The translations under genes and the position numbers were made by a program. 32,043 nt of DNA from Chara braunii (Eukaryota; Streptophyta; Charophyceae; Charales; Characeae), in contig BFEA01000530.1 in assembly GCA_003427395.1 (NCBI GenBank), forward strand, positions 407,670-439,712, read 5' to 3'. Under the pieces are notes generated by a model. It was given only the letters and a program-made list of their open reading frames with translations, searched no databases and was not told where the DNA came from. Positions 17,428 through 25,887 of this stretch are shown here, one piece after another; position 1 is the first letter of the stretch, and the number at the start of each line of letters is the position of its first letter.

Positions 17428-17604
17428 CGTGTCGTCAGAGCCTATGAACGTCACATAGTTTCCGATCAAGAGCCCACATTCTCTGCGACACTCACTGCCT
17501 ATGAGCATACAACAGCTCTCTCCGCCGTACTTTCTTGCGATGCATTTTGCTCGGTCTCATATTGAGTATTTGCTCGAAGGAACCTCGCTCTTGAGACGGG
17601 GTAG

Positions 17605-18921
17605 TGTAATAACCTCCAAAACACAGACTGAGAACCCTGCTGATTTCTTAGTTTTACCGCTAGAGTGTGTGCTGTGCTGAGATTCCCACTCTCTGTGGAG
17701 ATTTCTAAGTTTGTGCGTGTGCATGCTTGCCGGTTTCTGTGTGCCTGTCTGAGTGCATGTCTACCTGAGGGTGTGTGTGACCCGCCAGGGTACTTGTTTG
17801 TTTGGGAGGCCCTCGGGGCCAGTACTTACCTGTGGCTGTGACTTGGTTGCGGCTTGGAACACTCAAATAGTCCAGCACCCAAGTAGCAGTGCTAGAACCC
17901 CGTGTAGCTTAGGGTAGTACTTGAGTAGCGCTAGGCCGAGCAGAAGACAAGAAGTTAGCACCTTTGGAGGCCATGTGAATTTTAGAGTTGGTAGGTCTAG
18001 GTCTAGGGTGCCAGTCCTGAACACAGAGTCTGGGGCCTGTAGGGACGATATCGGACCTGCAATGATGTTTTCCTCCGAAAGCGAGGAAGTCACCCCGCAG
18101 CCTGGAAGTCACCACCCAAGAGGCAATTTGCCCGCTGTATCTTGGAGGAGAGCTCCAGGCTCATCCTCATTTGCGGTGTGCAAGTTTGGGTGTCATGCTG
18201 CTGGAGCGCTTGGTGGGAAGAGCGCTGTGTCGAGCGCTGGGAGGAGGAGCGCGAGATGCTGCTGGAGCGCTTGGTGGGAAGAGCGCTGTGTCGAGCGCTG
18301 GGAGGAGGAGCGCCTGGGCTTCCACTCGGCTATGGTGGATAGCGCCAAGTAGGAGGAGGAGGAGGAAGGAGACTAGGAGGAGAGTGGTAGGGGCACTTAT
18401 CGGCTTATGGTGGATGTCATCTTCATCTCCTTGGTAGGCGCTGCGCCCGGAAGGACCTAGTAGGGGTTGCGCGACATCAAGAAGGCTTCACGGCAGAGTC
18501 AGGCATGGTAGCCTGAGTTGTAGAGGACAGCTGCTTTTGCATTGTCGTTTGAACATCGGGCAGGGCCCCTGCTAGTCCGCCATAGCCATCACCTGTCAGA
18601 GGAGGAACAAGGAGAAGGCCATGGCTATGGCAGACGTCATGTTGTGCTGGCAGTAAGAGGAAGATTCGGACATTGGCTCTGGATCAGCCATTCATTGTTA
18701 TTGATGAATAAGTTTGGGGGAGACAAGGAGGAGAGTGAGTGGTGAGAGAAGGGGGATTTGTCATTGGTCTTTTGCAGGTGTACATCTTCTCCTTCTTTCT
18801 TTCTTATTTCTTCTTTCTCCCTTGTCTCTTTCTCCTTTCAAGTTCTTTCATTTCTTTTGCAGTTGAATGGCATTGTCTTTCCTTGTGTATTTGCACTTCG
18901 GAATTAGTCAGGATCGTAACA
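17605..18921 (+). repeat. Possible 3' LTR of the second gypsy element
   Basis: Immediately after the decayed pol and a short purine patch (GAGACGGGG), the sequence TGTAATAACC looks like an LTR start. A plausible end is AGGATCGTAACA at 18921. No second copy lies in the window to confirm either boundary, so this is a proposal. It contains a 61-bp tandem duplication and a pyrimidine-rich tract near 18785-18850. Confidence 0.4.
18195..18312. repeat. 61-bp tandem duplication
   Basis: ATGCTGCTGGAGCGCTTGGT and about 40 following bases recur from 18256. Both copies contain AGCGCTGTGTCGAGCGCTGG, itself holding two AGCGCT palindromes. Confidence 0.92.
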
Positions 18922-19353
18922 AAAGGATATATTGGACACAGGAAGACAGCAAGGAAAAGGAGGCAGAGTGTATGAGGGTAGGCTGCCTGTTTCCCACCCT
19001 GCACTATCCAAAGGCATAGGGCCTCGCTGCAGTACTCGCAAGATGTATGAATGGCGAGTGCATCTTTCTGTTAGAAAGTGGTAAAATACTCTGCCACTTC
19101 TTCCCCTTTTTCACATTCAGAGAGTGGTGAGCCAGGCCCACAGGGGGGGTGGCTCCATTCATCATGGTTTGAACAACTCCACAGGTATGTGATGGGTGTA
19201 GGACAGTAATTCAGACTCGGAAAATAAACGTGAAGTCATACTATCCCTCCATTTCAGCAGATAATGGAGGATCCAATGGCTGACATTTCAACCCTGAGTT
19301 TGATGCTACATCCTTCGCCTTGTAGAGGCCAGGTGGCATCGCCAAAAGTTGGC
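18922..19353. other. Intergenic, no gene recognised
   Basis: No domain found. A plausible splice-acceptor-like TTTCAGCAG near 19251-19259 precedes an ATG at 19264, but the 66-codon frame that follows is mostly the 54-bp repeat and lacks support. Confidence 0.45.
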
Positions 19354-19461
19354 AAGAAAGGGAAATTTGCAGCGATGTCACCAGTGTTAGGGAATAGCAA
19401 GGGGTACAAGAAAGGGAAATTTGCAGCGATGTCACCAGTGTTAGGGAGTAGCAAGGGGTAC
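19354..19461 (+). repeat. 54-bp tandem duplication (18-residue repeat if read)
   Basis: AAGAAAGGGAAATTTGCAGC and the following 34 bases occur at 19354-19407 and 19408-19461 with one difference. The unit is a multiple of three, so the small frame 19264-19464 stays open, giving KKGKFAAMSPVLG twice. No family recognised. Confidence 0.9.
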
Positions 19462-19778
19462 TAAGGTTTTGTTTTGCCTGCTTATAATGTTCATTTGAAG
19501 CCCATCCATGGTATCCTCCAACATCCACACTTGATGCTAATCCAATCCCACCGCTCACCCCACCCCCGAGGGCAGGCGCCCTTGGGTCAAAGAAAAGGGA
19601 TGGACAAAGGAAGTGGTGTAAAAAGAGGGAGGGCCAAAGAAAAGGAGAAGAGAACGAAAAATGAAAGCGAGCAAGAAATCAACAGGGAAAACAAGGGCAC
19701 AAGAACGTGGTTTGGTTCAAAACGAAAGCAGAACCGACTCTCTGGGTCTCCCTGAGGCATGTTCATGTCCTGTAACAA

Positions 19779-20618
19779 GTAACGGAGAATGGCGAGTCAA
19801 CCTGCACTCTGTTTGCAGAAGGTAGACTTCGTAAGGCCCGGGAACTGGACCCAAAAATATGCGTTTGGCATGCAAAGGGTGCGAACGGGGAGAACCTCTC
19901 CCCCTCCCAGATTATTCACCGAGGATGGATTACGATTTCACTACCTCCACTCAAACACCCTCTCGTTACTGCCAGGCACAAATGTTCACAGCGGTTGGAA
20001 ATGGATCCGGAAGACATAGGTAATGCTCTTCAATTATGCTGGAAACAACTGAAATGTATTCCATGTCAAAGACAGGCATCCGTTATGCGGTTAGTTTCCT
20101 TGGTTGCCACCCCTTCTGTTATGTGGCTAGCAGAAAGGGAGTTGAAGACTGACCCAAAGTGTCTGAGACGTCAATGGGCGTTTGAATCAACCACCCACCT
20201 TTGGTGCGATTGCCCTGCGTCAAGTAGGATATGGAATTGGATAATCAAACAGTTGGTCAGAGTCTGGAATGCAGCATTCAATTGGGACAAGGCATGGACC
20301 TTACTGGGAGGCATTCCTGTGAATTGCAGCACTTCCAAAGGATGGGGGTACGTGGTCCAGATTTTTCGTGCCTGCGGATTCCAGGTTATTTGGCAGTGCA
20401 GAAATGATCATGCTTTCAACACTAAAGAGTGGTCCAACAAGCAAATCCGATCTGGCTTTGCTTTGTTCCTGCACAGAGAGATCTTGGCTGACTGGCACAG
20501 GAAGGTTGTGAGAGCTCACCCTCCAGGGCATATACGCACACAGCAGTGGCATGGCAGCAAAATCTGCGAAGTTTGCTATCCCCATTTTGCTGAAATGCCA
20601 CCCCGCCCGGTCACATAG
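19779..20618 (+). pseudogene. LINE ORF2 C-terminal region with RT-associated zinc-binding domain
   Basis: The frame is open from just after a TAA (about 19770) to the TAG at 20616-20618, with the first internal ATG at 19995. Landmarks are ENGESTCTLFAEGRLRKA, RQASVMRLVSLV, MWLAERELKTDPKCLRRQ, then ESTTHLWCDCPASSRIWNW and FQVIWQCRNDHAFN. The C-x2-C...H-x4-C pattern is that of the zinc-binding domain after reverse transcriptase in plant LINEs. The second Cys of the first pair is Arg (CLRR). After the TAG the same frame reads NMSWTFWQLPKWC up to an insertion, and resumes LQGSLATIRYGRRLVLDPW at 20968. Confidence 0.77.
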
Positions 20619-20677
20619 CAGCAGCGAATCACAAAAAACATGAGCTGGACTTTCTGGCAATTGCCAAAATGGTGCCT

Positions 20678-20960
20678 CGCGTGGTCACCACGCAAGGTAC
20701 AAATCCTTCAACAAAAAAATTCGTTTCAAAATGCCTTTCACGGGGTCTCAAACTGAAATAAAAGTTTCCTACCACCTCTGGAGGTGGTAGCAAAATGATC
20801 TTCCCCGCGGCCAGTCAGGCCGCTGACATTTGATACCCCGTTTTTTGCTACTTTTGCTACTCTCCGCGCCTCATGCGACTGGCCCAACCATCAAATTTTA
20901 GCGTTTTTTTGCCATAAAAGGCCCTAGTGTGAGTAGGCCCTAAGTGGTTTAAAAAAACTT
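20678..20960. mobile_element. 283-bp insertion in the LINE with 8-bp target duplication
   Basis: TGGTGCCT occurs at 20670-20677 and 20961-20968. LINE coding sequence reads in the same frame up to the first copy and onward from the second, so the segment between is an insert. It contains two strong hairpins: GCGTGGT/ACCACGC at its left end, and a 22-bp near-perfect palindrome CTACCACCTC/GAGGTGGTAG at 20769-20790. No matching terminal inverted repeats were found. An 8-bp duplication is typical of hAT transposons, but the class is unproven. Confidence 0.7.
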
Positions 20961-21640
20961 TGGTGCCTACAAGGCTCCCTGGCCACCATCAGGTATGGCA
21001 GGAGACTGGTCCTGGATCCATGGCTCTTCAGTGCCTAGTAGTTATCATCTCTCGAAACCCAGGCACTCCGTTTCAGGTTCATGCCACAGAAGGCAGGCAG
21101 AAGGTTAGCATGTGGAGGGAGCACCAACGGTTATCTGACGATCCTACTGGATCCAAGCCACTGTGTTAGGTGGCTGATTGGAGCAGAGTAGATTAGATCA
21201 GGGAAAACCTTGTGAGAACTGATGTGTGGTTTATTGTCCGTTGGTCGCAGGTGGTTGTTCTTGCTTCCGCTGGGCGGTTGAAGTGTACTTTCTCTTTATT
21301 AGCTAGTTCGGGATTTAGTGGCTTAGATCTACCATAGGCAATTAAGTTACAGTAGCTGAGCTTGGTGCTTTTTCTTCGATTGTTGAGCTTTTCAGGCCAT
21401 GAGGCAATGTTTCTTTTAGTGGCATTTGGTTTGTGGGAATGGAGGTCTTGCGGTACCCTTTTTTTGCCCAGGTTTGCGGACTGTCAGCGCAGCGGTCGGG
21501 TCTGGGCCATTTCTGTTCCTAGCCCTCAGTCCCAATGCCTGCACCTAAGCTGGGTGATAGTCCCAGTATTTTATTCCCGGCCTCCTGTTTGGTGTGGTAA
21601 TAAAATGAGCAGAGTCTTTTTGTAAAAAAAATAAAACAAA

Positions 21641-21734
21641 AGCAGAAAAGCAAGGGGGGAAAAGCAAGACGAGTATACCGCGCAATGTCCTCCCCCCATG
21701 TCCTCCCTCTTGCCGAGGACTATGATGCGACCTG
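21641..21734. other. A-rich junction after the LINE
   Basis: Purine-rich tail (AAAACAAAAGCAGAAAAGCAAG, part) then pyrimidine-rich sequence. Nothing coding. Confidence 0.5.
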
Positions 21735-21954
21735 CCAACGCAGGGTGAGTTTTGGAGACGGCGTCTGTGGTGAGCAGGCAAGTTGTCTGAGGGTGCTGCA
21801 GGGGTCGTTGCTCAGTCTCGCCTCGCNNCCCTGCTCGTCACTTTCCAACGCAGGGAGAGTTTTGGAGATGGCGTCTGTGGTGAGCAGGTAAGTTGTGTGA
21901 GGGTGCTGCAGGGGTCGTTGCTCAGTCTCGCCTCGCTCCCCTGCTCGCCAAATG
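21735..21954. repeat. 110-bp tandem duplication
   Basis: CCAACGCAGGGTGAGTTTTG at 21735 and CCAACGCAGGGAGAGTTTTG at 21845 start two copies, including CTGCAGGGGTCGTTGCTCAG and CTCGCCTCGC. Two N bases (21827-21828) fall in the first copy. The second copy contains CAGGTAAGT, a perfect donor-splice string, where the first has CAGGCAAGT. Confidence 0.9.
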
Positions 21955-22354
21955 TAAAAAATGGTGAGGGTGTCCTTCACTTAAAACTGTACAGATGCAC
22001 TCTCTATTTTAACCGTTTGGCGATGCCTCGACCTCCTCCGTCTTGCCCCCCTCGCCCTCCTCCGTCTTGCCTGCCTCGCCCACACGAGAGGGGCAGCAAA
22101 AGAACATCAGTGCCTTGTGGTCAGTGCCCTCTGGATGATGAGAGGCATGGCATCTGGAGGGAGATCGGGGGGAGGCGGCTCAGTGTTGCACCGCATAGGC
22201 GCTGATAAAATAGATGACCAATCGAGGAAGACGATGCCAAAGACTATAACGACTACGATGATGGTCACCCCTTTCAGATGCCACGGCTGTGAGTCGCGGA
22301 ATGCTGAGTTGGAAGAGGACCGAGGGCCCGGAGAAGGAGGAGAAGAAAGAAGAC
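21955..22354. other. Intergenic, no gene recognised
   Basis: Contains a short CCTCCTCCGTCTTGCC near-repeat at 22026-22075. Frames up to 140 codons are GC-driven and lack motifs. Confidence 0.45.
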
Positions 22355-22653
22355 GAGGGCCAGATAATTACATGTGTTTGAGACAACGTCACCAATTTCA
22401 CAAACGTCACCTGTGTTTGCCAACGTGGCAAGAGGTAAACAAAAGAGGAGGGGGAGGAGGAGGGCCAGATAGTTATATGTGATCGTGATGATGTCATCAA
22501 TTTTGTCTTTTTTATGTGGTCCCATGGACCACGGATCCGATGTTAGACTGATCAGAACAGGTGCTTCACTTGGTCTTAGCCAAAAGGCCGAGAAATGTAC
22601 ACGTCACCAATTTCTCAACACAACCACACCTGTGTTTTCCCACGCAGTAAGAG
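22355..22653. repeat. Duplicated unit of about 80-190 bp, second copy split by a U2-like sequence
   Basis: Copy 1 consists of GAGGGCCAGATAATTACATG (22355) followed by ACGTCACCAATTT...AAGAG (22386-22434). Copy 2 has GAGGGCCAGATAGTTATATG (22460) and ACGTCACCAATTT...AAGAG (22601-22653). The two landmarks are 31 bp apart in copy 1 and 141 bp apart in copy 2. The extra 110 bp includes the whole U2-like segment. Confidence 0.77.
22516..22600 (-). pseudogene. U2 snRNA 5' half, pseudogene
   Basis: On the minus strand TTTCTCGGCCTTTTGGCTAA (stem-loop I) is identical to U2, followed by a recognisable AAGTG..CTGTTCT..ATCAGT..TAA..ATC series and a perfect GTGGTCC/GGACCAC hairpin in the place of stem-loop IIb. 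The branch-point-recognition segment, GUAGUA in functional U2, reads GAAGCA. The next part lacks the Sm site (AUUUUUG-like) and stem-loops III and IV, so it stops after about 85 nt. A conserved 5' end with a missing 3' half is known for snRNA retropseudogenes. The minus-strand 5' end abuts a repeat exactly at 22601. Confidence 0.85.
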
Positions 22654-22849
22654 AGAGATCTTGAAGAAGAAGAGAAAAAAAAAAAAAAAAAAGCTGCCGA
22701 GAGGAGTGATACGGACAATGGTGATGATTTTTTTCACTTCAAAGTGGCTTTGTGTACCATTACGCTTTTGTTATGTTAATTGGGTTAAACATATCTACTA
22801 TTACCATCAAAAAAAAAAAAAAAAAAAAAAAAAAGGTCTTTCGCACTTC
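22654..22849. other. Spacer with two poly-A runs
   Basis: A-runs at about 22675-22691 and 22809-22834. Either could be a retroposon tail, but no body was recognised upstream. Confidence 0.5.
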
Positions 22850-23110
22850 ATTTCATTTCGGGTAGATAATCGGATTGTATTTCAATTACTTAGTATTTCT
22901 ATTTATAGCATCTCGAAAGAAACGCAAGAACCTCTCTTCTCTCTTTCCCTTCCTACTCATTTCCTGCCGGCTCTATTTCATTTTGGGTATAGATAATGGA
23001 TCGTATTTTATTTACGTATTTTCTATCTGTACATCTCGAAAGAGACGTGAGAGAATCTATCTTATTTTTTTTCTCTCGTTCTCTCTCTTTCCCTTCCCAC
23101 TCATTTCCAT
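22850..23110 (+). repeat. Degenerate tandem duplication, about 128 bp
   Basis: TTTCATTTCGGGTAGATAAT (22850) and TTTCATTTTGGGTATAGATAAT (part, 22976) begin two copies that share GATCGTATTT/GATTGTATTT, CATCTCGAAAGA and CTCTTTCCCTTCC(T/C)ACTCATTTCC. Confidence 0.75.
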
Positions 23111-24230
23111 CACCTCCTTTTCCTTGCAGGAAGTGCCAGGCCCGCTCCCCTAGCGAACAGAAAACGGAGGGAGGCATACATACCATCTTGGCAAGCCCCT
23201 TGGGAGCCGGTATCGACTTGCCTACCAAAAGGAGAAAGAAACGGACCGAACTCGGTGCTCGGAGAGCGGGCCGGCTAGAAATACGCGTAGCGTGTCCGAG
23301 GAGAGAACAAACGAGGAAACCCGTCAGGCCTCGTCGACATCTAATAAGACCCGTCAGCACAACAATCACCTTCATCTCGAACATTGGGCCTTTCCTCTAC
23401 AAGACGGTAGATCCTATGATTAATGCATTCGTCTCATTCCATGACAATTCGATCCCATGACCTGTCGTTTGCTAACCGTCAAAAGAGTTCTGTAACACTC
23501 ATCCTCATGGACCAGGTATGTAGGGGTAGGGTAGGGTACATTGTTGTTTGACAGGATGAAATTAAAATAAAGGGGTACGGCCTTGAGGTATCACCGTCGA
23601 ACTGACCGGTCCCAGGTGGTTATCAGCAGTTCATGGGTGGACTGCGGGAGGATCATGTTCTGTTTTTTTTGTTTTTTTTTTCTCCTCCTCGTTCTTCTTC
23701 TTTTTTCTCTCTCTCCCTCTTCTTCTTCTTCCTTCTTTGTTTCTTCTGTGTCTATTTGGTCTCCTTTCTCCCTCCTTTTCAACGGGCGACGGCCTTGAGA
23801 TATCATTGTGGAAGTGATCGGCCCAAATTCATTTTAACTAGTTCCGTCTGGTGGATTCCGAGCTCATGTCTGTATTTCAAAAGTTCCTGGGGTGTACCAA
23901 CTGAGCTAGGCCCGTCGGTAGGATCATGAACTTCGCCGACGCCCACTCCTCTTTTTTATTCACGTACATTGGGACCAATGAGGGGCGTTCTCAACTTTGT
24001 CGTTAACTGGGACCATTACCCATCTTCGTTCGGCTAAGCATGCGCGGCGTTCTGGTCGCTATCCCGACCGACACAAGCAAAAAAAAATCGGTTACACTCG
24101 GCGCATTTGCCCCAATTTACGTACGGAAAAAGGGGTACCACCATACATTGCGCCGTTGCATCGCCGTCACTCTCCGTACATTCTCCAAGCAGCTTGAGTG
24201 TTGCTTTCTCTGGCCATCACGTTCGGCAGC
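23111..24230. other. Intergenic with repeat fragments
   Basis: No gene supported. 23579-23640 (GGCCTTGAGGTATCACCGTC...) and 23790-23850 (GGCCTTGAGATATCATTGTG...) are diverged direct repeats, each followed by a stretch ending in a TGGTGG-like string. A pyrimidine-rich block lies between them. A tRNA-like A box is present on the minus strand at 23897-23908. Confidence 0.5.
23845..23915 (-). repeat. Possible tRNA-derived (SINE-type) head
   Basis: The minus strand reads GGGCCTAGCTCAGTTGGTAC, a perfect A-box (TAGCTCAGTTGG). About 40 nt further, GAGCTCGGAATCC is a weak B-box. D-arm pairing is degraded (GCTC vs CACC), so it is not a functional tRNA. Confidence 0.45.
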
Positions 24231-24234
24231 TACT

Positions 24235-24625
24235 GCGGTATGTGATCACGAATGCATGTCATCGCTATTTCTCTGTCTTTTTTCCACCTCCCCCTCCTCG
24301 TCTTCTTCTCTCAACCTGCCTCCTTGCCTGCCCGCGGTATGTGATTCCGAACGCATGTCATCGCTATTTCTGTGTCTTTTTTCCACCTCCCCCTCCTCGT
24401 CTTCTTCTCTCAACCTGCCTGCTTGCCTGTCCGCTGTATGTGATCACGACTGCATGCCATCGCTATTTCTACGTCTTTTTTCCACCTCCCCCTCCTCGTC
24501 TTCTTCTCTGAACCTGTCTGCTTGCCTGACCGCGGTACGTGATTCAGAATGCACGTCATCGCTATTCTCTCCCTTTTCCACCTCCTCGTCTTCTCTCTCG
24601 ACCTGCCTGCCTGCTTGCCTGCCTA
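24235..24625 (+). repeat. 99-bp minisatellite, four units
   Basis: Units begin at 24235, 24334, 24433 and 24532 with GCGGTATGTGATCACGAATG and close variants, and share CCACCTCCCCCTCCTCGTCT and CAACCTGCCTGCTTGCCTG. The last unit is shortened. Because 99 is a multiple of three, a 249-codon frame (24040-24789) stays open with a 33-residue Ser/Leu/Pro/Cys-rich repeat. A second frame is also open across most of the array, so I do not call a gene. Confidence 0.9.
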
Positions 24626-24639
24626 CCTTCCTGCACGAT

Positions 24640-24995
24640 CGCTCTCATCTCACAGTCCCTATCGAACGAATCGTGTGCCAAAGTCAGGCTCGACGTTACC
24701 TGGATGTCTGCCGAATGTCCGGTCACGCGTTCGCGTGCTCCTCTGTTTATAGGTGTTCGAGATCGGTAACCTTCAGTTTATGGTGTTGAATCAGTCTTTA
24801 TGGGTTTCCTGCCGCGCTTAGACCCACGAAATTCCGCTTTTTCGTCATTACCGATTCTCATGCGGAGGAAAAGTCCGAAGGAGAATGCATCGGTGAGGGA
24901 CAAGACGCACAAGTAAAATGAGGGGGAGAGTGGCATAGAGGGAAGGAGGAGGACAAGAAGAGGAACGGACAGGCAACACAGAAAGTCACGGAGGC
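24640..24995. other. Intergenic, no gene recognised
   Basis: Mixed composition turning purine-rich after 24880. No motif or RNA structure noticed. Confidence 0.45.
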
Positions 24996-25268
24996 AAGGA
25001 CAGCGGAAGACACAGCAGATCAGTTTCTGAGCTGCCGAGATAAATACACAGAGAGAACAGGGAACGAAAACGAAGACAGAGAAGGAAGACTAGTAAGGTG
25101 GAGACTAGAGAGGGAACGAGACTCCTGGAACCCAAGGACAGCGGAAGACACAGCAAAGCAGTTTTCTGAGCTACCGAGATGAACACAGAGAACAGGGAAT
25201 GAAAACGAAGACACAGAAGGAAGACTGGTAAGGTGGAGACTAGAGAGGGAGCGAGACTCCTGGAACCC
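24996..25268. repeat. 138-bp tandem duplication
   Basis: AAGGACAGCGGAAGACACAG starts copies at 24996 and 25134. Both run through GAGACTCCTGGAACCCA with a handful of differences and small indels. Confidence 0.9.
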
Positions 25269-25580
25269 AGTGAAAGGGGCAAGTAAGAGAGAGATGTAGA
25301 TCTGTGCCGTTGGATGATTAGACACGAGGAGAGAAAGGTGCAAGACGAGGAAGCGCAGAGAATTTTGTGTCGGTCGAGGACAATTACTGTACTTATCGAA
25401 GGGAAAAGTAAGGCGAGAACAAATGGCAATATAGTATTATATGGGCGGCGAAGGAGACAAAAGGAACATGTTGAAAGTAGTACAATCACAGTTTGAGAAT
25501 TGCACTGATGTCAATGCCGGCCGAATATGCTGTCCTTCAGAAGTGACTTGCTTTCTTCGGCTGCTCCAGCCACGTTTATT

Positions 25581-25660
25581 GTTATTTGTCCTTGCCTCGA
25601 GCTATTTCTCCTTGCCTCGAGCTATTTGTCCTTGCCTCGAGCTATTTGTCCTTGCCTCGA
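25581..25660. repeat. 20-bp tandem repeat, four units
   Basis: CTATTTGTCCTTGCCTCGAG repeated four times with one or two changes. The period is not a multiple of three. Confidence 0.92.
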
Positions 25661-25848
25661 GCGGGCGGACACCACCTACCTATACGCCTATACGGCATGT
25701 TCTTCGTCGAATCGCTTTTGGAAGAACAGTGGAGAAGCAGACCACCAACAAGCATGAACAGAAGAAGTTTGCATCGTTCCCAACAAGACCATTCCCACAT
25801 TTCCTCTCTCAACCCACATTCTCGAAATCAACTTCTCCTCCTCCTCCN

Positions 25849-25887
<39 letters not shown>

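Larger units (their letters stand above)
15757..17604 (+). mobile_element. Second Ty3/gypsy element, 3' part only
   Basis: Contains, in order, the end of RNase H, the integrase zinc-binding region, the integrase core and the integrase C-terminus/chromodomain region, all on the plus strand and full of stops and frameshifts. No gag, protease or reverse transcriptase lies upstream: the sequence begins abruptly next to the purine minisatellite. Its protein sequence differs clearly from the first element, so it is another family, not a duplicate. Confidence 0.85.
19779..21640 (+). mobile_element. LINE (non-LTR retrotransposon) 3' end
   Basis: An open frame coding for a LINE ORF2 C-terminus (19779-20618, with continuation beyond a stop and across an inserted element to 21040) is followed by about 560 bp of non-coding 3' UTR. 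AATAAA sits at 21599-21604 and an A-rich tail starts near 21623. The upstream ORF2 (endonuclease, RT) is absent, as in the usual 5'-truncated LINE copies. Confidence 0.75.

Noticed and set aside
21885-21893. CAGGTAAGT perfect donor splice site
   Set aside because: Sits in a non-coding tandem duplication; no exon-like frame or acceptor could be linked to it.
22516-22600. Functional U2 snRNA gene
   Set aside because: Branch-point-recognition segment changed, no Sm site, and the 3' stem-loops are absent.
24996-25660. Possible CRISPR-like arrays among the short tandem repeats
   Set aside because: Units are contiguous without unique spacers, and the DNA is eukaryotic.
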